From positions 62,001 through 126,000 of the forward strand of contig VCJN01000206.1 in the NCBI GenBank assembly GCA_006384855.1: 64,000 nucleotides of DNA, in the 5' to 3' direction. Within the stretch, counting starts at the first letter, position 1. Every line of letters starts with the position of its first letter. A program made the position numbers and the translations under genes. Positions 12,447 through 23,084 of the stretch are shown piece after piece. This DNA is from Tetraselmis striata (Eukaryota > Chlorophyta > Chlorodendrophyceae > Chlorodendrales > Chlorodendraceae). The notes below the pieces were generated by a model, which was not told the DNA's origin, did not search any database, and saw only the letters and a list, made by a program, of their open reading frames with translations.

Positions 12447-14092
12447 ATAGTAATACTTGTCATAGTAGTAATATAGTAATATAGAAGTAGTAGTTGTGGT
12501 AGTAATAATAATTATATAAAAATACTAGTATGTATTAGAAGTAGCAGCAGCAGTAGTAGTAGTAGTATTAGCAGTAATAATAATTACAGAATAATAGTAG
12601 TAGTAATAGTAGTAGTAATAATGATTTTGATAATGATAATAATGATAATACGTCAACACCTGATCTTCAACATAATCTCATTGGCGGCAGAGTGGAAGAG
12701 ATCTATTTGACACAAGGACTCTCTGCATGCATTGGTTGACCTCCACCATTCTGCTCTCCAAGCAGGTCATGCTGGTGGCGTGGTCGTTGGGTGCCATGTA
12801 CCAGTGGCAGCTGGCGTGCCTGGGATGGGCATGGCGCCTCATCCACACGCCGCGCCCCTCCTACTCCAGCGGCATGGCCGCGCCGGGCGGCGGACCACAA
12901 GAGGGAGCATCGGACCCCGCGCCGCGGCTGGTGGTGGAGCGGCTCATCGTGGGCGTGCTGCTCTTCATCCCGCTCCTCTTGTTGCTGCCCACCACGGCAG
13001 CCTACACCATGTTTTTCGGCATGTATCCCGCCTCTTCTACCACACGTTTGCCGTGCCTTTCCTTGCGAGGATGCTTCCAAGGCTTTCAGTGTCCCGGGTG
13101 AGGATGCTCTGACTCTCTTTTGGTTTGGCTTGCAGGTTGTATTGCTGCGGCCTCTCTGGCGCTGTCGTGTTGTTTGTCCATCCTCGGTGGGTCGACCCAT
13201 TCCACACACACACACACACACATATGATACTCACATTGCACACATGCGCGTCTTCTCTTTGGGGTCCGTTCAATTTGCTCGGTCCATCGCCCACCGTGCC
13301 GCAACCAGGCGCGGCGCAGCCGTTCAGCCGCTGACTGCTCATGCTTCCTCCCTTAAACGCTTCCCACAGCGGATTTGACGGCCTCGGGGTGGCCGATAGT
13401 TCCGGCGGTGATCCGTCTATGCAACAAGGTGAAGCCACGCAACGAGATTCGATCACAGTCACTGCGATGTATGTGGCATGCCTGCTCTGGTAGCTCTAGT
13501 GGTATTTATACTGTTAGGGGCTCACCGGGCGGGGCGCAGTGTCCTCGTTTGTCCGTCTCGCCGCCACACCGTCTTCTAAGGGCGCCACAACCCTGAGGGC
13601 ATGACGACGGCCCGCCACTGCACTGCAGGAGCTCCTTGCGTCGGGCGTCTACCTCGAGCCCTACCGTGCATGGGCGCTGGCTGTCGCCGCTGGCCACGGC
13701 CTCGACAGCGACAACTCCGGCGTCCTGCGCCTCCGGAACTCCTACCGCGGCTGGGCCGAGGTGCGGCTCAGCTGCTTGACCGCGCCGATGGTCGGCGCTA
13801 TCCCTGTGCCGACGCTGAGAGTACAAAGTTACTAACGTCTCTTGAAATATACCTACGACCTTGAGCTGAGGTACTCCTCTCCGCTGCGCGCATGCCATGC
13901 TCACAGGTGCTGCTGCCTGCGCTCGACGCCGCCGTGCGCCACTCGAGCGTCTGCCTGCTTCCTGTCGAGGTCCTGGCGTGGGCGGGGGGGAGGCGCCGAC
14001 CTTGCACCTGGCTGGACCGAGCCGCGGCGTCCTTTTGGCACCGGCTGCAGCTGCCTGACACCGACGCTGCTGGGCGCAAGAAGTCGGAGTAG
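5724..14092 (+). CDS. PIGQ: PIG-Q/GPI1, GPI N-acetylglucosaminyltransferase subunit, 11 exons
   Basis: Predicted subunit of the ER GPI-GlcNAc transferase, which adds GlcNAc to phosphatidylinositol in the first step of GPI-anchor synthesis. Exons: 5724-5913, 6576-7033, 7968-8285, 10102-10283, 10877-10997, 11575-11670, 12766-13022, 13136-13186, 13370-13472, 13629-13760, 13907-14092; 697 residues in frame. Family signatures seen: LLLPADVVVP then LLLGWW near the N terminus, VIIMYDAP in exon 2, WLRGTPAGIKMHAEL across exons 4-5 (family: WL.G.PAG.K.N..L), AVFGLSALL in exon 6, and the membrane stretch VGVLLFIPLLLLLPTTAAY in exon 7. The C-terminal ELLASGVYLEPYRAW resembles the conserved GELIYPWR region. 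Length fits the family. The exon 2 acceptor could instead be at 6609, and exon 9 (especially its 13472 donor) is tentative. Introns hold several small transposon families. Tail-to-tail with the PIG-N gene. Confidence 0.85.
8411..8554 (+). mobile_element. MITE-like element, family 1, copy 1
   Basis: In intron 3 of the PIG-Q gene. Starts CCGACGCGGTGA, carries the family core GCCAGAGGTCAA and GTGAATGTTCTTA, and ends in a decayed form of the GCGTCGGCACCC terminus. Related copies lie at 9617, 20370, 27921 and 32181. No coding capacity. Confidence 0.6.
9079..9330 (-). mobile_element. Partial copy of the CAGTCTATTAGGAT element family
   Basis: In intron 3 of the PIG-Q gene. Read on the minus strand, it matches the segment starting at 18755: AACAGTCTgtt then GCAATTA, ATAGAATAGAATAGAA, and AAATCGATTTCG. 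It is inverted relative to the copies at 18750 and 33655 and truncated. No ORF. Confidence 0.6.
9617..9799 (+). mobile_element. MITE-like element, family 1, copy 2 (degenerate)
   Basis: In intron 3 of the PIG-Q gene. Carries GTCAGAGGTCAA, GTAGGTTGCATGCTAGCCCA and a final GGGCGTCGGCAGCC that correspond to the core and right end of the family. The left end (TGCCGGCACGG) is diverged. Confidence 0.45.
10836..10857 (+). repeat. Poly-C tract acting as polypyrimidine tract
   Basis: A run of 22 C on the sense strand ends 19 bases before the exon 5 acceptor of the PIG-Q gene (CGGCAG at 10876), so it occupies the position of the polypyrimidine tract. Confidence 0.8.
11908..11990 (+). repeat. ~90-bp dispersed repeat, copy 1
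   Basis: In intron 6 of the PIG-Q gene. Shares CCAGCTGTCTTACGGCCCG, CGCACAGGGTC and GCAGTCCTCGGAAGGCCAG with copies at 27657, 33097 and 34370. Nature unknown; no obvious terminal inverted repeat. Confidence 0.6.
12335..12650 (+). repeat. Imperfect TAG/AAT trinucleotide microsatellite
   Basis: Long run of (GTA)n and (ATA)n-type triplets in intron 6 of the PIG-Q gene, with a pure GTA block near 12411-12444. Low-complexity AT-rich sequence with no coding content. Confidence 0.9.
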
Positions 14093-14339
14093 GGCATGGG
14101 CGCGCCGCAAGACGAGTGGAGCTGCACGGAGGCGGCGCCCTGGAGGGCTAACGACTACAGTCCACCCTGGCTAGTGGACTGGCTAGTTGTCGTTCCCCTT
14201 GACTCCATCGAATCGTCTAGGGAGTGGATTGAAATACCGCAAAATCGGGGGGGCTTACGTCCCCCTCGTCGAGTTGAGGGCGATGACGAAGCCGCGCAGA
14301 TGCCGTCGACGAACCAACGACAACGACAGCGAACCGGAG

Positions 14340-14695
14340 ACGATTAGGAGTGGAACAGGTCGTCGTACCAGTATCGTCCACCCGGGCTCACTACAAGGAG
14401 GCCTTACTCGAGGGAGATTTCCCCGGGGTCCTGAGCTTGGTGGCGGCTCGAGAGCTTGCTCGTTGCCTCATCATACGGCGCAGATTCGCCCGCCATCCCG
14501 TTGCCGAAGCTACACAATCCGTCCGTAAATCACCCTCGCACACACGTGTGCGCGTGGCTCGGACTCTCAACCGGGCGTGCATCACTCATCCATCCCGCCT
14601 CGTGCGGGATGCGGGCGGCGGCTTATTGCTGTAATGGTATCCTAGCGCTGCTTTTATCGGTGGAGCTTTTACTGGCCTTTTGTAATTCGCACCAG
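14340..14695 (+). mobile_element. 5'-truncated 3' fragment of the RT element
   Basis: The translation here matches, in order, the last ~95 codons of the RT element at 56.8-60.3 kb: shared pieces include GVLSLVAARE, ARCLI, PVAEA and RVART. It is followed by the same 3' hairpin (CATCCCGCC..GCGGGATG) and by CCTTTTGTAATTCGCACCAG, which resembles the tail of the self-insertion at 59.6 kb. It lies about 250 bases past the PIG-Q stop on the same strand. Truncation at the 5' end is typical of target-primed insertion. Confidence 0.75.
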
Positions 14696-15920
14696 TAACG
14701 AAAGTCGAATGACGATTAACGATGTGTTACTGGTGCTGCGCGCGGCAGTCGTGATACGATGCGACGCCGCGAAATAAATGGGCAGCAGGCAAACTCAGTA
14801 CCAAGTTGCAAGATGATATAGTACCGGTACCGGTGTGCACAGAGAACATTAAGTGGCTGGGGGGCATCACCTGGCCATTACTTAGAACGTATTGGCTGCT
14901 AGAGCCAGGTCGTGCTGCTGTGTCTGCTACAGTGTTTAATCATCACAAAACCTTGGCAGCATAACCAATGAGTGATATGCCACATTAGAGAGTCCGCGTT
15001 TCAGTCATGCTAGATTGTGAGTAGTTTGCGACCGACGCGCTCCAAAAAACACTAAACAACGGCAGGAAGAACAGTGCTGCATTGGTTTCGGAGCAGTAAA
15101 ATAGGGAGGAAACTGTGCTGCAGTCCCTGTAGTAATACAGTGCACAATCTGTTACTTTTCATCGCAGAGGATAGTGGGGGTAATTCTCACAGAGCGTCTC
15201 ATTCCAGCGGAAGGTAAAAGCAAAAGATAGAGGGAGACAAACAAATTTCTTGTTGCAAAGAATGCAGGAGTTTGTTGGAACTATTGAGCCCTGGAGAGGA
15301 CATAAATAAAGGTGCGGTATGGCTGCTGCAAGGTGACATGTACTCTTCGCTCCTGGGCAGACGTATACTGCAACTGCCAACGGCGGCTGTATCTGGACCG
15401 CCGGTCTTCGGCGATGCCCTCTTGCTACCGTGCGATGAACTGACTGATCCTTCTCCTGATTTGTCTCTTCGCGCCTTCACAATGTTGTCACCTGATTCAT
15501 TTTGGATGTTGCACACAAAGCACGCCCTGCTTTGCGACGACAGACACATTTGTCGGCAGTATTATTTATACATCTACATACCAACACTATGAATATCTAT
15601 ACTTCATGTTGTAGTGCAGCTCTATACACTCCCTTAGAATCGCCTGGCAGTCGGAGGTGTACAACTCAAGCAGCAGCTTGCTTTTCTTTTGTCGAACGCA
15701 CACAGATAACACATGCGCCATCTCGCAGAGTAGGTGGCCTATGTATCAGGGATGAGCCCACAGCGCCACAGCGAGCAGTTCCACCGAGTATAGATTTCAT
15801 GCAGCAGCACGACAAAATTACAAAACTCCTATGCTCTGTGGGCGGATGAGCTCCGCCCATCAGCAATCATAGCCCCGCATTGCTCGCCTTTGCCTACGTT
15901 TTGCGCCCCGGTGGCGCGCC
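14696..15920. other. Tail-to-tail intergenic region between PIG-Q and PIG-N genes
   Basis: No gene is recognised. It must hold the 3' ends of the PIG-Q and PIG-N transcripts. Minus-strand frames around 15199-15550 are open but show no known domain. TGTAA, the usual chlorophyte polyadenylation signal, occurs only upstream within the RT fragment (14632, 14683), so I cannot assign poly(A) sites. Confidence 0.5.
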
Positions 15921-18900
15921 TCACCGACCCTTTTTGTCAATGCACGGCGGCGCTGGGTGGCAGAGGTCGCGGACATAAGGGTGCGTAACCCCAAAAAGCA
16001 GCAGCAAGAAAATCACTTGCGCGTTCATCACGCCCAGCCGGCTCAGGCTCTCGCCCATCTCGGCCCAGCTGCCTGTGTTTTGCACCTGAAGGGAGTTCGG
16101 ACGCGTCGTGTCAGTGCCGCGCCTCTACCGGCAAAGTGATCAGTTGATGGCAAGCGCGGGAGCGACTTGCACATAGTAAGGCTGCAACCCATGGAGACTC
16201 TGCGCAGGTTTGTGATTGTGTTGTTTCAAAAATATGAAATAATAAATCGCACACCGCTGTATACTTTGCAGCTACTAGACGAGACGGACGAGACGAGACT
16301 ACTGGAACAGATTCATTTGACTTGGGCAGTCCGCTCCGGAAAATCGCTACCACATTCTAGCCCTACTGTAAGGTACGAGTACGTCTCGGCCGCAATGAGA
16401 TTCGGTAAGGGACTAGGTGTCCCGTCGTAAAAGGTCGCAAATTTATCGCCGTCCGATATTCGAGAACAATAATAACGACGAAGTTATCATTGTGAATCAT
16501 CTGCTACCACACACCTACGTAAATAATCGATGGTGGCGGGGGGCGCTCTTAAACGAGGTGGCGGCCTGGCGGGGCCGCAGCGGCAGCAGCACCTGGAAGA
16601 AGAAGCGCAAGCTCATGACGTCGGCCAGCAGCAATACGGCGGGGTAGACGTCGAAGGGTCGGAGACCGAGCGAGTGGAGGAGGCCGGTGAAGGCGGCGGT
16701 GGCGGCCAGCAGCGGCGTCAGGTGCTTGGCCATCATTATGCCGCCCATGAGGAAGGGGTTGAATACCGTGGTCAGGCGGTAGCACGAGGGCACGTCGAAG
16801 GACGCCACGCTCGCGGTGTTGCCCACGCCAAAGAAGGCCAGGTTGACGAGTAGCAGGTACCCCGCGGCGAGGCGGAGAGCGTGCGCGGGGCGAAAAAGTG
16901 CCTGGCGTACGAGGACCCGGTCCGCCGGTAGGCCGGTCCGATGAGTACCCGTCGTCGAGGATCCGTCACGAGGGCAGCGCGAGAGCTCGTGATGGACGGA
17001 GCCCGCGAGCGCCAGGCCCAGCGCCCACAGGAAGTACGGCTCCCAGGACAGCGACACCAGCATGAAGCCAGGCAGGAGGCCGAGGTACACGGAGGCGAGG
17101 CGGTGCGGCAACGACGGCGGCGCTAGGAGCGGCAGCAGCGGCGCGCCGAGCGTGACCGCCCAGGCGGCGGCTTTCAGCGTTCCCGACACCGCATCCAACG
17201 CGCCCAGCGGAAGCGATGCCACGGCGGGCAGCGCGACAATCGCACTGGTCAGACCGAGCACGCCGAGTTGCGCGCCGCACGTCAGTCGCCACTGCGCAGC
17301 GGCGTCGGGCGGTAGCGGCGCGGTCGAGGCGAGCATGGACGGGACAAACAGTGCGGGGATCGCCGCTGCCGCCACCACCGCCGGAATCTGCGGCTTCTGC
17401 ACGATCGGCAGCCACGCAAACGCGCCTGCAAAGGCGAGCGCGACCGATGACAGCAGCGCGGGCCCCGTACATGCGCGTGCCGAGGCCGTATCGGGAGCGC
17501 CGATGGGGAACAGCTGGGCGGCGGCCGCGACGAGGCTAGCCACCGCGAAGAGGTGGCGGAGCTGGTAGGCGCGCACCATGAGCTCCAGCAGCACGACGAT
17601 CACGACGGTGCCGACAGTCAGCCTTAGCAGTGCCCGGCGCTGAGTGCCGGTGGCCGGGGGTGGCAACCTCTGCAGAAGCGTGGACGCGCGGACGGCGGCG
17701 AGCGGCCAGAACACGCAAGGAAGCGCAAAGTAGGCATAGTAGCTCGCCGGCGCGGACGTGGCTGCCAGAAAGGCGAGGCAGCCTGCAAAGGCGACGACTC
17801 CCGCCCCGACAGGCATACTCGCGACGCCAATGCGGCTGCCGCCTGTTGAATCGCCGTTTGAGGTGCCTTTGGGTACGAGTGGCGCGGCGAGGGTAGTGCC
17901 CGCAAGCAGGAGCTCGGTCAGGAGGAAGGCCATCCAGCCGCCGTAGCCGAGCGCCACCACAACGCTCAGCATCTGCGAGTCGTAGGTCTGCGCAAAGGTG
18001 GACACGCAAGTGCTCAATGGCGGCTCCGCGTCCTAGCGCGGTTGCCATATTCAGGAATGCACCACGGTTTACTTTAGATGGATACCCGCATTGAACCTAC
18101 AAGTATGTTTCCACAATTCATATACGGTCGCATGAAAATAACAAATGACATATCGACATACGGTGGCTTCTCGAACTGTATAAAAGGCTCCGATACGGTA
18201 ACACCCGATGTATAATACGCCGACATATCGTAGCTATAATAAGCAAGAATGCCAGGCAAGAGCTGTACGGCTAAATAAATGTCGTCATTGCCGCACCGTA
18301 TAAACCCGAAACGGGACCGTCCGCAGAGACACCCTGTAGGTTATATCGTGCAAAGTTTTATCGTGTGAATGATGTCAAGCGGCATTGGAATAGCGACTGA
18401 GTCGTCGAGTGACACCAAGCACGAAAGTCCATGATCATATCACTGACACTGTTTCTATTTATACACAATGGCTCTTGGTTAGCGTCAGTACCATGCGCAC
18501 TCAAACTGCCGTCTTACGTTTTAGTCATTCTTCATCATAAACTGAGCTTAAACTCCCAAGAGCATAATAGGGCCAGGCGGCTAACTGAAAAGACACAACA
18601 GTGCTGACGTGAGCATCGCGCTGACCGGAGATAATCAGTCCTGAAGGTATGCCTGAGTGGCGTTTGCTGCTGCTGCTGCTGCTGAAACCCAAACCATCCC
18701 ATGTAAGCCGCAAGGTGAGTAGTCTCCAGGTGGTGGAGCGCAAGCTAACTAACCAGTCTACTAGGATGCAAGCTTCGCAATTAGAATAGAATAGAATAGA
18801 AACTGTGTTGATAAATTGCCTTTTTTTAAAGCAATCTGACAGGCACTTCTTTGTTGTACTGCAAATCGATTTCGAAAAGCAATGAGGACATTTTCTATTG

Positions 18901-21900
18901 CGCACTGCCCATTAATTCAGGAAAAGTATACGTATATTGTTGGAAACTAGATGGAAAAACAGCAATGCGGACCGATGCAAGGCGATAATTCCGCGTTGAA
19001 AGTATCGGTATCATACAGTACAAGTGCAACAAAACACGTATTATTGATCAAAGAAATGTACGCAGACTGGCAGTAAGGATTACGTATAGCGCGTTTGGTA
19101 TAAATAAGGATTATATTGTAAGGACATACAACAGCTGTGTAGTCATCGAGTGCATTAGACATGGGGGATGACGTAATCCTTACCGCGTCTAAACAGCCTA
19201 CTATCACGATAGAACTTCGGCAAAACTGATAAGGGGAAGAACAATAACAGAATACAATACAAAAGAATAGATTGAAAAGGCTCAAAGGGTGGCAAATCAC
19301 GGCCGGGCAACGCCGTCTAAACGTTTCCGCCACCTACGCAATAATATATACGGGTTGTGTGGTCCCTTACCTGCAAGTACTGCAGCCCCTGGATGGCCAG
19401 CCGGGCGGTGTCCTGCGCCAGTGACAGCGCCTTCTCCCGCAGCCCCGCCGCCAGCGCCGCCTCAACGCGCGCGGTCATCGCCGCCCCGCTGTCCGGCAGC
19501 CCGGCGAAGGGCACGTATCGCAGGCAGCGGCGCTCCACGCGGCCCGCCTGCACGGCGAGCGCCGCGAGCAGCTGCCGCGCGTTGGCCCATGCTGCGTGCG
19601 CGCGCATCAGCGGCGACCCCGGCCGGTCTTCCCCCTGCGCATCAAGGGCACAACAGGCGGACCAATTTGCTGGATGTCAATACACAAAGGCAGCCGTGAA
19701 GATAGTCAAGCGCATCCATATCCATTTGATGAAGCGACTGTACCCCTGACCAAAGAGAAGTGTACTAGCCGCTTCATGGCTAAGGCACTGCAGTGGAAAG
19801 TAAGCGGAGCTTCGAAACCAAACCGGCGACTTTACACGCGGCCCGCGGCTGAGGCAATGGGGCGGCCGCCACTGCGGTCACCGACCCGCATTGCGCTCTG
19901 AATGGGCAGATGAACCCGAAGAATCGGACAGGCAACGATGGACGACCGAAGCGGGAGCGAGCCGGAACGCCCCGCGCGTGCCATTGCTGGCTCCCAAAAC
20001 TTGCCGCTTTGTCTCCTTTTATGGCATCGTCATTCCCGGGAGCAGACGTCAGACGAATTGATATTTTGCACCTCCGCGTCGGAATATTCGTGCTGTATTC
20101 TGACTTATTTGCCCGTCTCAATAGCTTTTTTCCTCTTTGCGGGGCGGGGGGGGGGGGGGGGGGGGTCGAAAACGTAATTTACCCGCAGACCGCTTGTGTT
20201 TGTACGGTATGTGATGGCGCGTGAACGTTTGAATGTGTGATTGGCACCCTCTGGCATGCATGCATTCTCACTTGGGAGGCTGATCTATATACATTCCCAT
20301 GCCGGGCGGTGTGATGGAGCCTCATACGTTGCCTCCCACCCGGTGCTCATTTGATTGGATTATGCGCTACTGGTTGCCTGCGCGGTCATAAGAGCACCCC
20401 GATTACGAACCTGCCCGGCCTGCCAGAGGTCAAAAGTAGACGAAAATACAGCGGAACTATAGCGAACGTTCTTAGCGGTGGCAGGCGAGCCCTGATTGAG
20501 ACTTGTAACAAGTATCAGGGGTTCTTATGGGTGCGTCGGCGCCTGTCGTCCAAATGAATACGATTCGCTGGGCGCCATCAAGCCGAATACTCTGCGATGT
20601 ACTCGTTGTGGCAGTTTCTATATAATTGAGTCAGTCTCCCTTCACCCGGGGGGGGGGGGGGGGGGGGGGGTTCAGGAACCATGTGTCAATATATTGCAAA
20701 CCCAGAGAGTGGTGACGATATCGCCTCATCCTCAATTACGGCCGGGGGTGGTGATGCCTCACTTATGCCCCAGCCTGATGCATTGCTTTCCCGCTTTGTT
20801 CGAATGCTTCCCTCTGTCTGTCTCTGCCGCGAGCGTGAGGGCGGCGGGTCACCTCCGCCAGCAGCGCCGCCGGCAGCAGCCCGACGCTGTTCACCGGGCA
20901 GGGCAGCCCCAGCAGCGCAGCCATGAGCGGCGCCAGCGCGGCCTGCTCCACATCCTGCCGCGCCGGCCGGCCATGCATGCCCCAAGCAAGCGCACGCCCC
21001 GCGCGGCCGGCAGCGGGGGCGGGGGCGGGGACCGCCGGGGCGCCCGACAGGCCCGCGCCCCACGCCACCAGAGGCGTCTGCACGTTGTGCGGCGCGCCGT
21101 CGCCGTGGCTGGCGTGGTCGGTCATGCCGTGGTCTGCCGTGAAGAGGTACGCCGTGCGATTGTCAGGGAACGCGCCCTCCAGCAGCCCGACCAGCTGCGC
21201 GACGCCCTCATCCACCGCGCGGATGTTGTTGTGGTAGCGCTCCGTGTGGGGGGATCCGCCTGCGGGGCGCACAATCCAAACACCGTGTCAGCCCCATGCC
21301 ATTCAAACTATCTCTCGGAATGCTGAGGGTGCAGTAGTAAAGGGGGGGAACCGTAGCCGGATAGAGCGCCGAGTGCTAACAGGTGCCCATTCTTATGCAA
21401 ATCGCGAAATGCAATAGCCGATTAAACGATGAAGTTGGCGCATATTCTTAGGTGAAGATGTGTGGCAATGCCGGTGCCAATGCCAATGCCAATGCTGAAG
21501 TGGAGCTGGTGCCCATAAGGCTAAAAGGTAGTGGTATTAGCTCATGGCATGGCAAGTATATAAAGGGTAAAAAGGGGTCAATGATCAACTGCTCGTGATG
21601 CATCAGGTGGTAGTGCGGATGCTGTACCGGAACAGCCACAGCTACTACCCAGCTACTAGTGCCATTAGTACCGGTATTGGATTTGGCAATGCTATTGGAA
21701 TGGCCAAGAGCAACGGCGGCAGGCAGTGCAATATGCTGATAATGTTAGCGCTGTTTTCAATCCTGCTGGTAAGGCGGAGCGCCATCCAATCGCAACGCCT
21801 TTCCGCTGCATTCCTGCTTTCACCTGGACATTCCTAACCGTAGTCCTATTCTGGCGACAGCATGATGTCTGAGCAGCCGCAGCGGGGGGGGGGGGGGGGG

Positions 21901-23084
21901 GGGGGGCAGGCGCGCCTGCATGGCCGTTGGAGTCAATGCCGAGCAGGTGGAGGAAGAGGATGGCGGGCCCGTCGGCGAGCGCATGCGAGGTGGAGTCCGC
22001 CGCGCTCCGCACGAAGGCCGGCATACGGTCCAGGACCCAGGCGTCCAGGAAGGCGAGGTCCGGCAGGCCAAAGTCCTCCAGCTCCGCGGCGTAGCTCTGG
22101 TGCGCGTAAGGGCCGTGCCCCTCGAACAGCGGCACCACGTCCGGGGAGCCAAAGCCCCAGGACCCCGCGGTGTGGTTGAACACCGAGTCAAAGTGCACCG
22201 GGTTGACCTTCCACCCGGTGAACAGCGCGCTCGGGTCCTCGTAGAAACCTTAGGGGCCGCCCGCCGCGAAGCTTCAGGCCGCAGGGGGCACCCATCATCA
22301 CGTCCGGCTGCTGCAGGAGGGAGAGGGGAGGAGGAGGAGGGGGGGGGGGGGGGGGGGGGGGGGGCGCACCCGCAAAGATCGAGACGTGTCCGGGCCGCGA
22401 CTCCGTGGGCGGCCGTGCGTGGGAGACACCCCAGGAGGCGACGCCGGCCGCCACCAGCGAGTGCAGGTACGGTGCCCTCGGAGCCCCTTTGCTGTCCCCC
22501 TCAAACAGCTTGTCGGCGCGTAGCCCTGCATGGGCCGGCGATTCAGCCAGTACCCCCAGCAATATTGACAATAGTACCGTACACTTGGCTGATGAAGGGC
22601 GACCGCAGATACTACTTGTACAAACTGCGAGACGATCGTGATGTCGAGGACGCTGGCTTAGCTTTCCACACTGTCCCCTCCGACCCCGTATCCGGGGAAA
22701 GGGGGGACCGGGCGGGGGGCGGGGGGGGGGGGGGGGGGGGGGGGGGGCTACGTCGTCGTCGCTCCGCCCAGCGGCACGATGGCCGACGATCGGTCGACCG
22801 CCACGTCGCCGCCGACACGCACTGCGATAAAGGAAGGCGTTCCCGGTGCGCAGAGAGGGGGAGGGGGGGGGGGGGAGCGGGGGGGGGCTACCGTCCGCAA
22901 CGATGACGACCACGCGCTTCGCGGGCCCCGGCACCGACGCCGGCTGCGGCGCGATGCCCTCCACAAGCGGCGATCGAAAGTGGATGTCAAGCACGGCGAG
23001 CGTGAGGATGGCGTGCACCGCTACGCCCGCCGCCACCAGCGCCCACGGGGCGCGGGCGCGCGGCGCGACGGCGGGGCTCGCCAT
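15921..23084 (-). CDS. PIGN: PIG-N/MCD4, GPI ethanolamine phosphate transferase 1, 7 exons
   Basis: ER membrane enzyme that adds ethanolamine phosphate to the first mannose of the GPI precursor. Minus-strand exons in transcript order: 23084-22892, 22525-22370, 22248-21916, 21259-20853, 19634-19371, 17987-16593, 16085-15921; 970 residues in frame. A signal-anchor segment is at about residues 14-32. The alkaline-phosphatase-fold domain shows VVIVADG (~58), PPTESRPGHV with the nucleophile Thr (~104), LLGIDSNGHA (~218) and TADHGMTDHASHGDG (~267), all expected metal or catalytic positions. The C-terminal PIG-N domain is multi-spanning and includes FFGVGNTASVASFD and GSWAEMGESLSRLG. Length is close to the animal protein (about 930). 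An in-frame ATG at 23111 would add 9 residues. The intron after exon 3 uses a GC donor, and introns 1-3 begin in long C tracts. No inactivating change seen. Confidence 0.94.
18750..19345 (+). mobile_element. CAGTCTATTAGGAT-family element in PIG-N intron 5
   Basis: Begins AACCAGTCTACTAGGATGCA at about 18755, has a second, diverged copy of the same motif in the same orientation near 19189 (AAACAGCCTACTATCACGAT), and ends near CGCCACCTACGCAATA. The copy in the RFT1 gene at 33655-34290 has the same order and spacing. Inserted antisense to the host gene. No transposase ORF. Confidence 0.65.
20370..20544 (+). mobile_element. MITE-like element, family 1, copy 3
   Basis: In PIG-N intron 4. Core GCCTGCCAGAGGTCAAAAG, AACTATAGCGAACGTTCTTA and the right terminus GGGTGCGTCGGCGCCT are recognisable. 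The left end is diverged. Confidence 0.6.
22339..22364 (+). repeat. Poly-G tract (sense poly-C) next to PIG-N intron 2 donor
   Basis: A run of 26 G on the plus strand. On the PIG-N sense strand this is C(26), starting about 5 bases after the intron 2 donor (G|GTGCG). Similar tracts follow the donors of intron 1 (22863-22887) and intron 3 (21884-21906). Confidence 0.9.
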
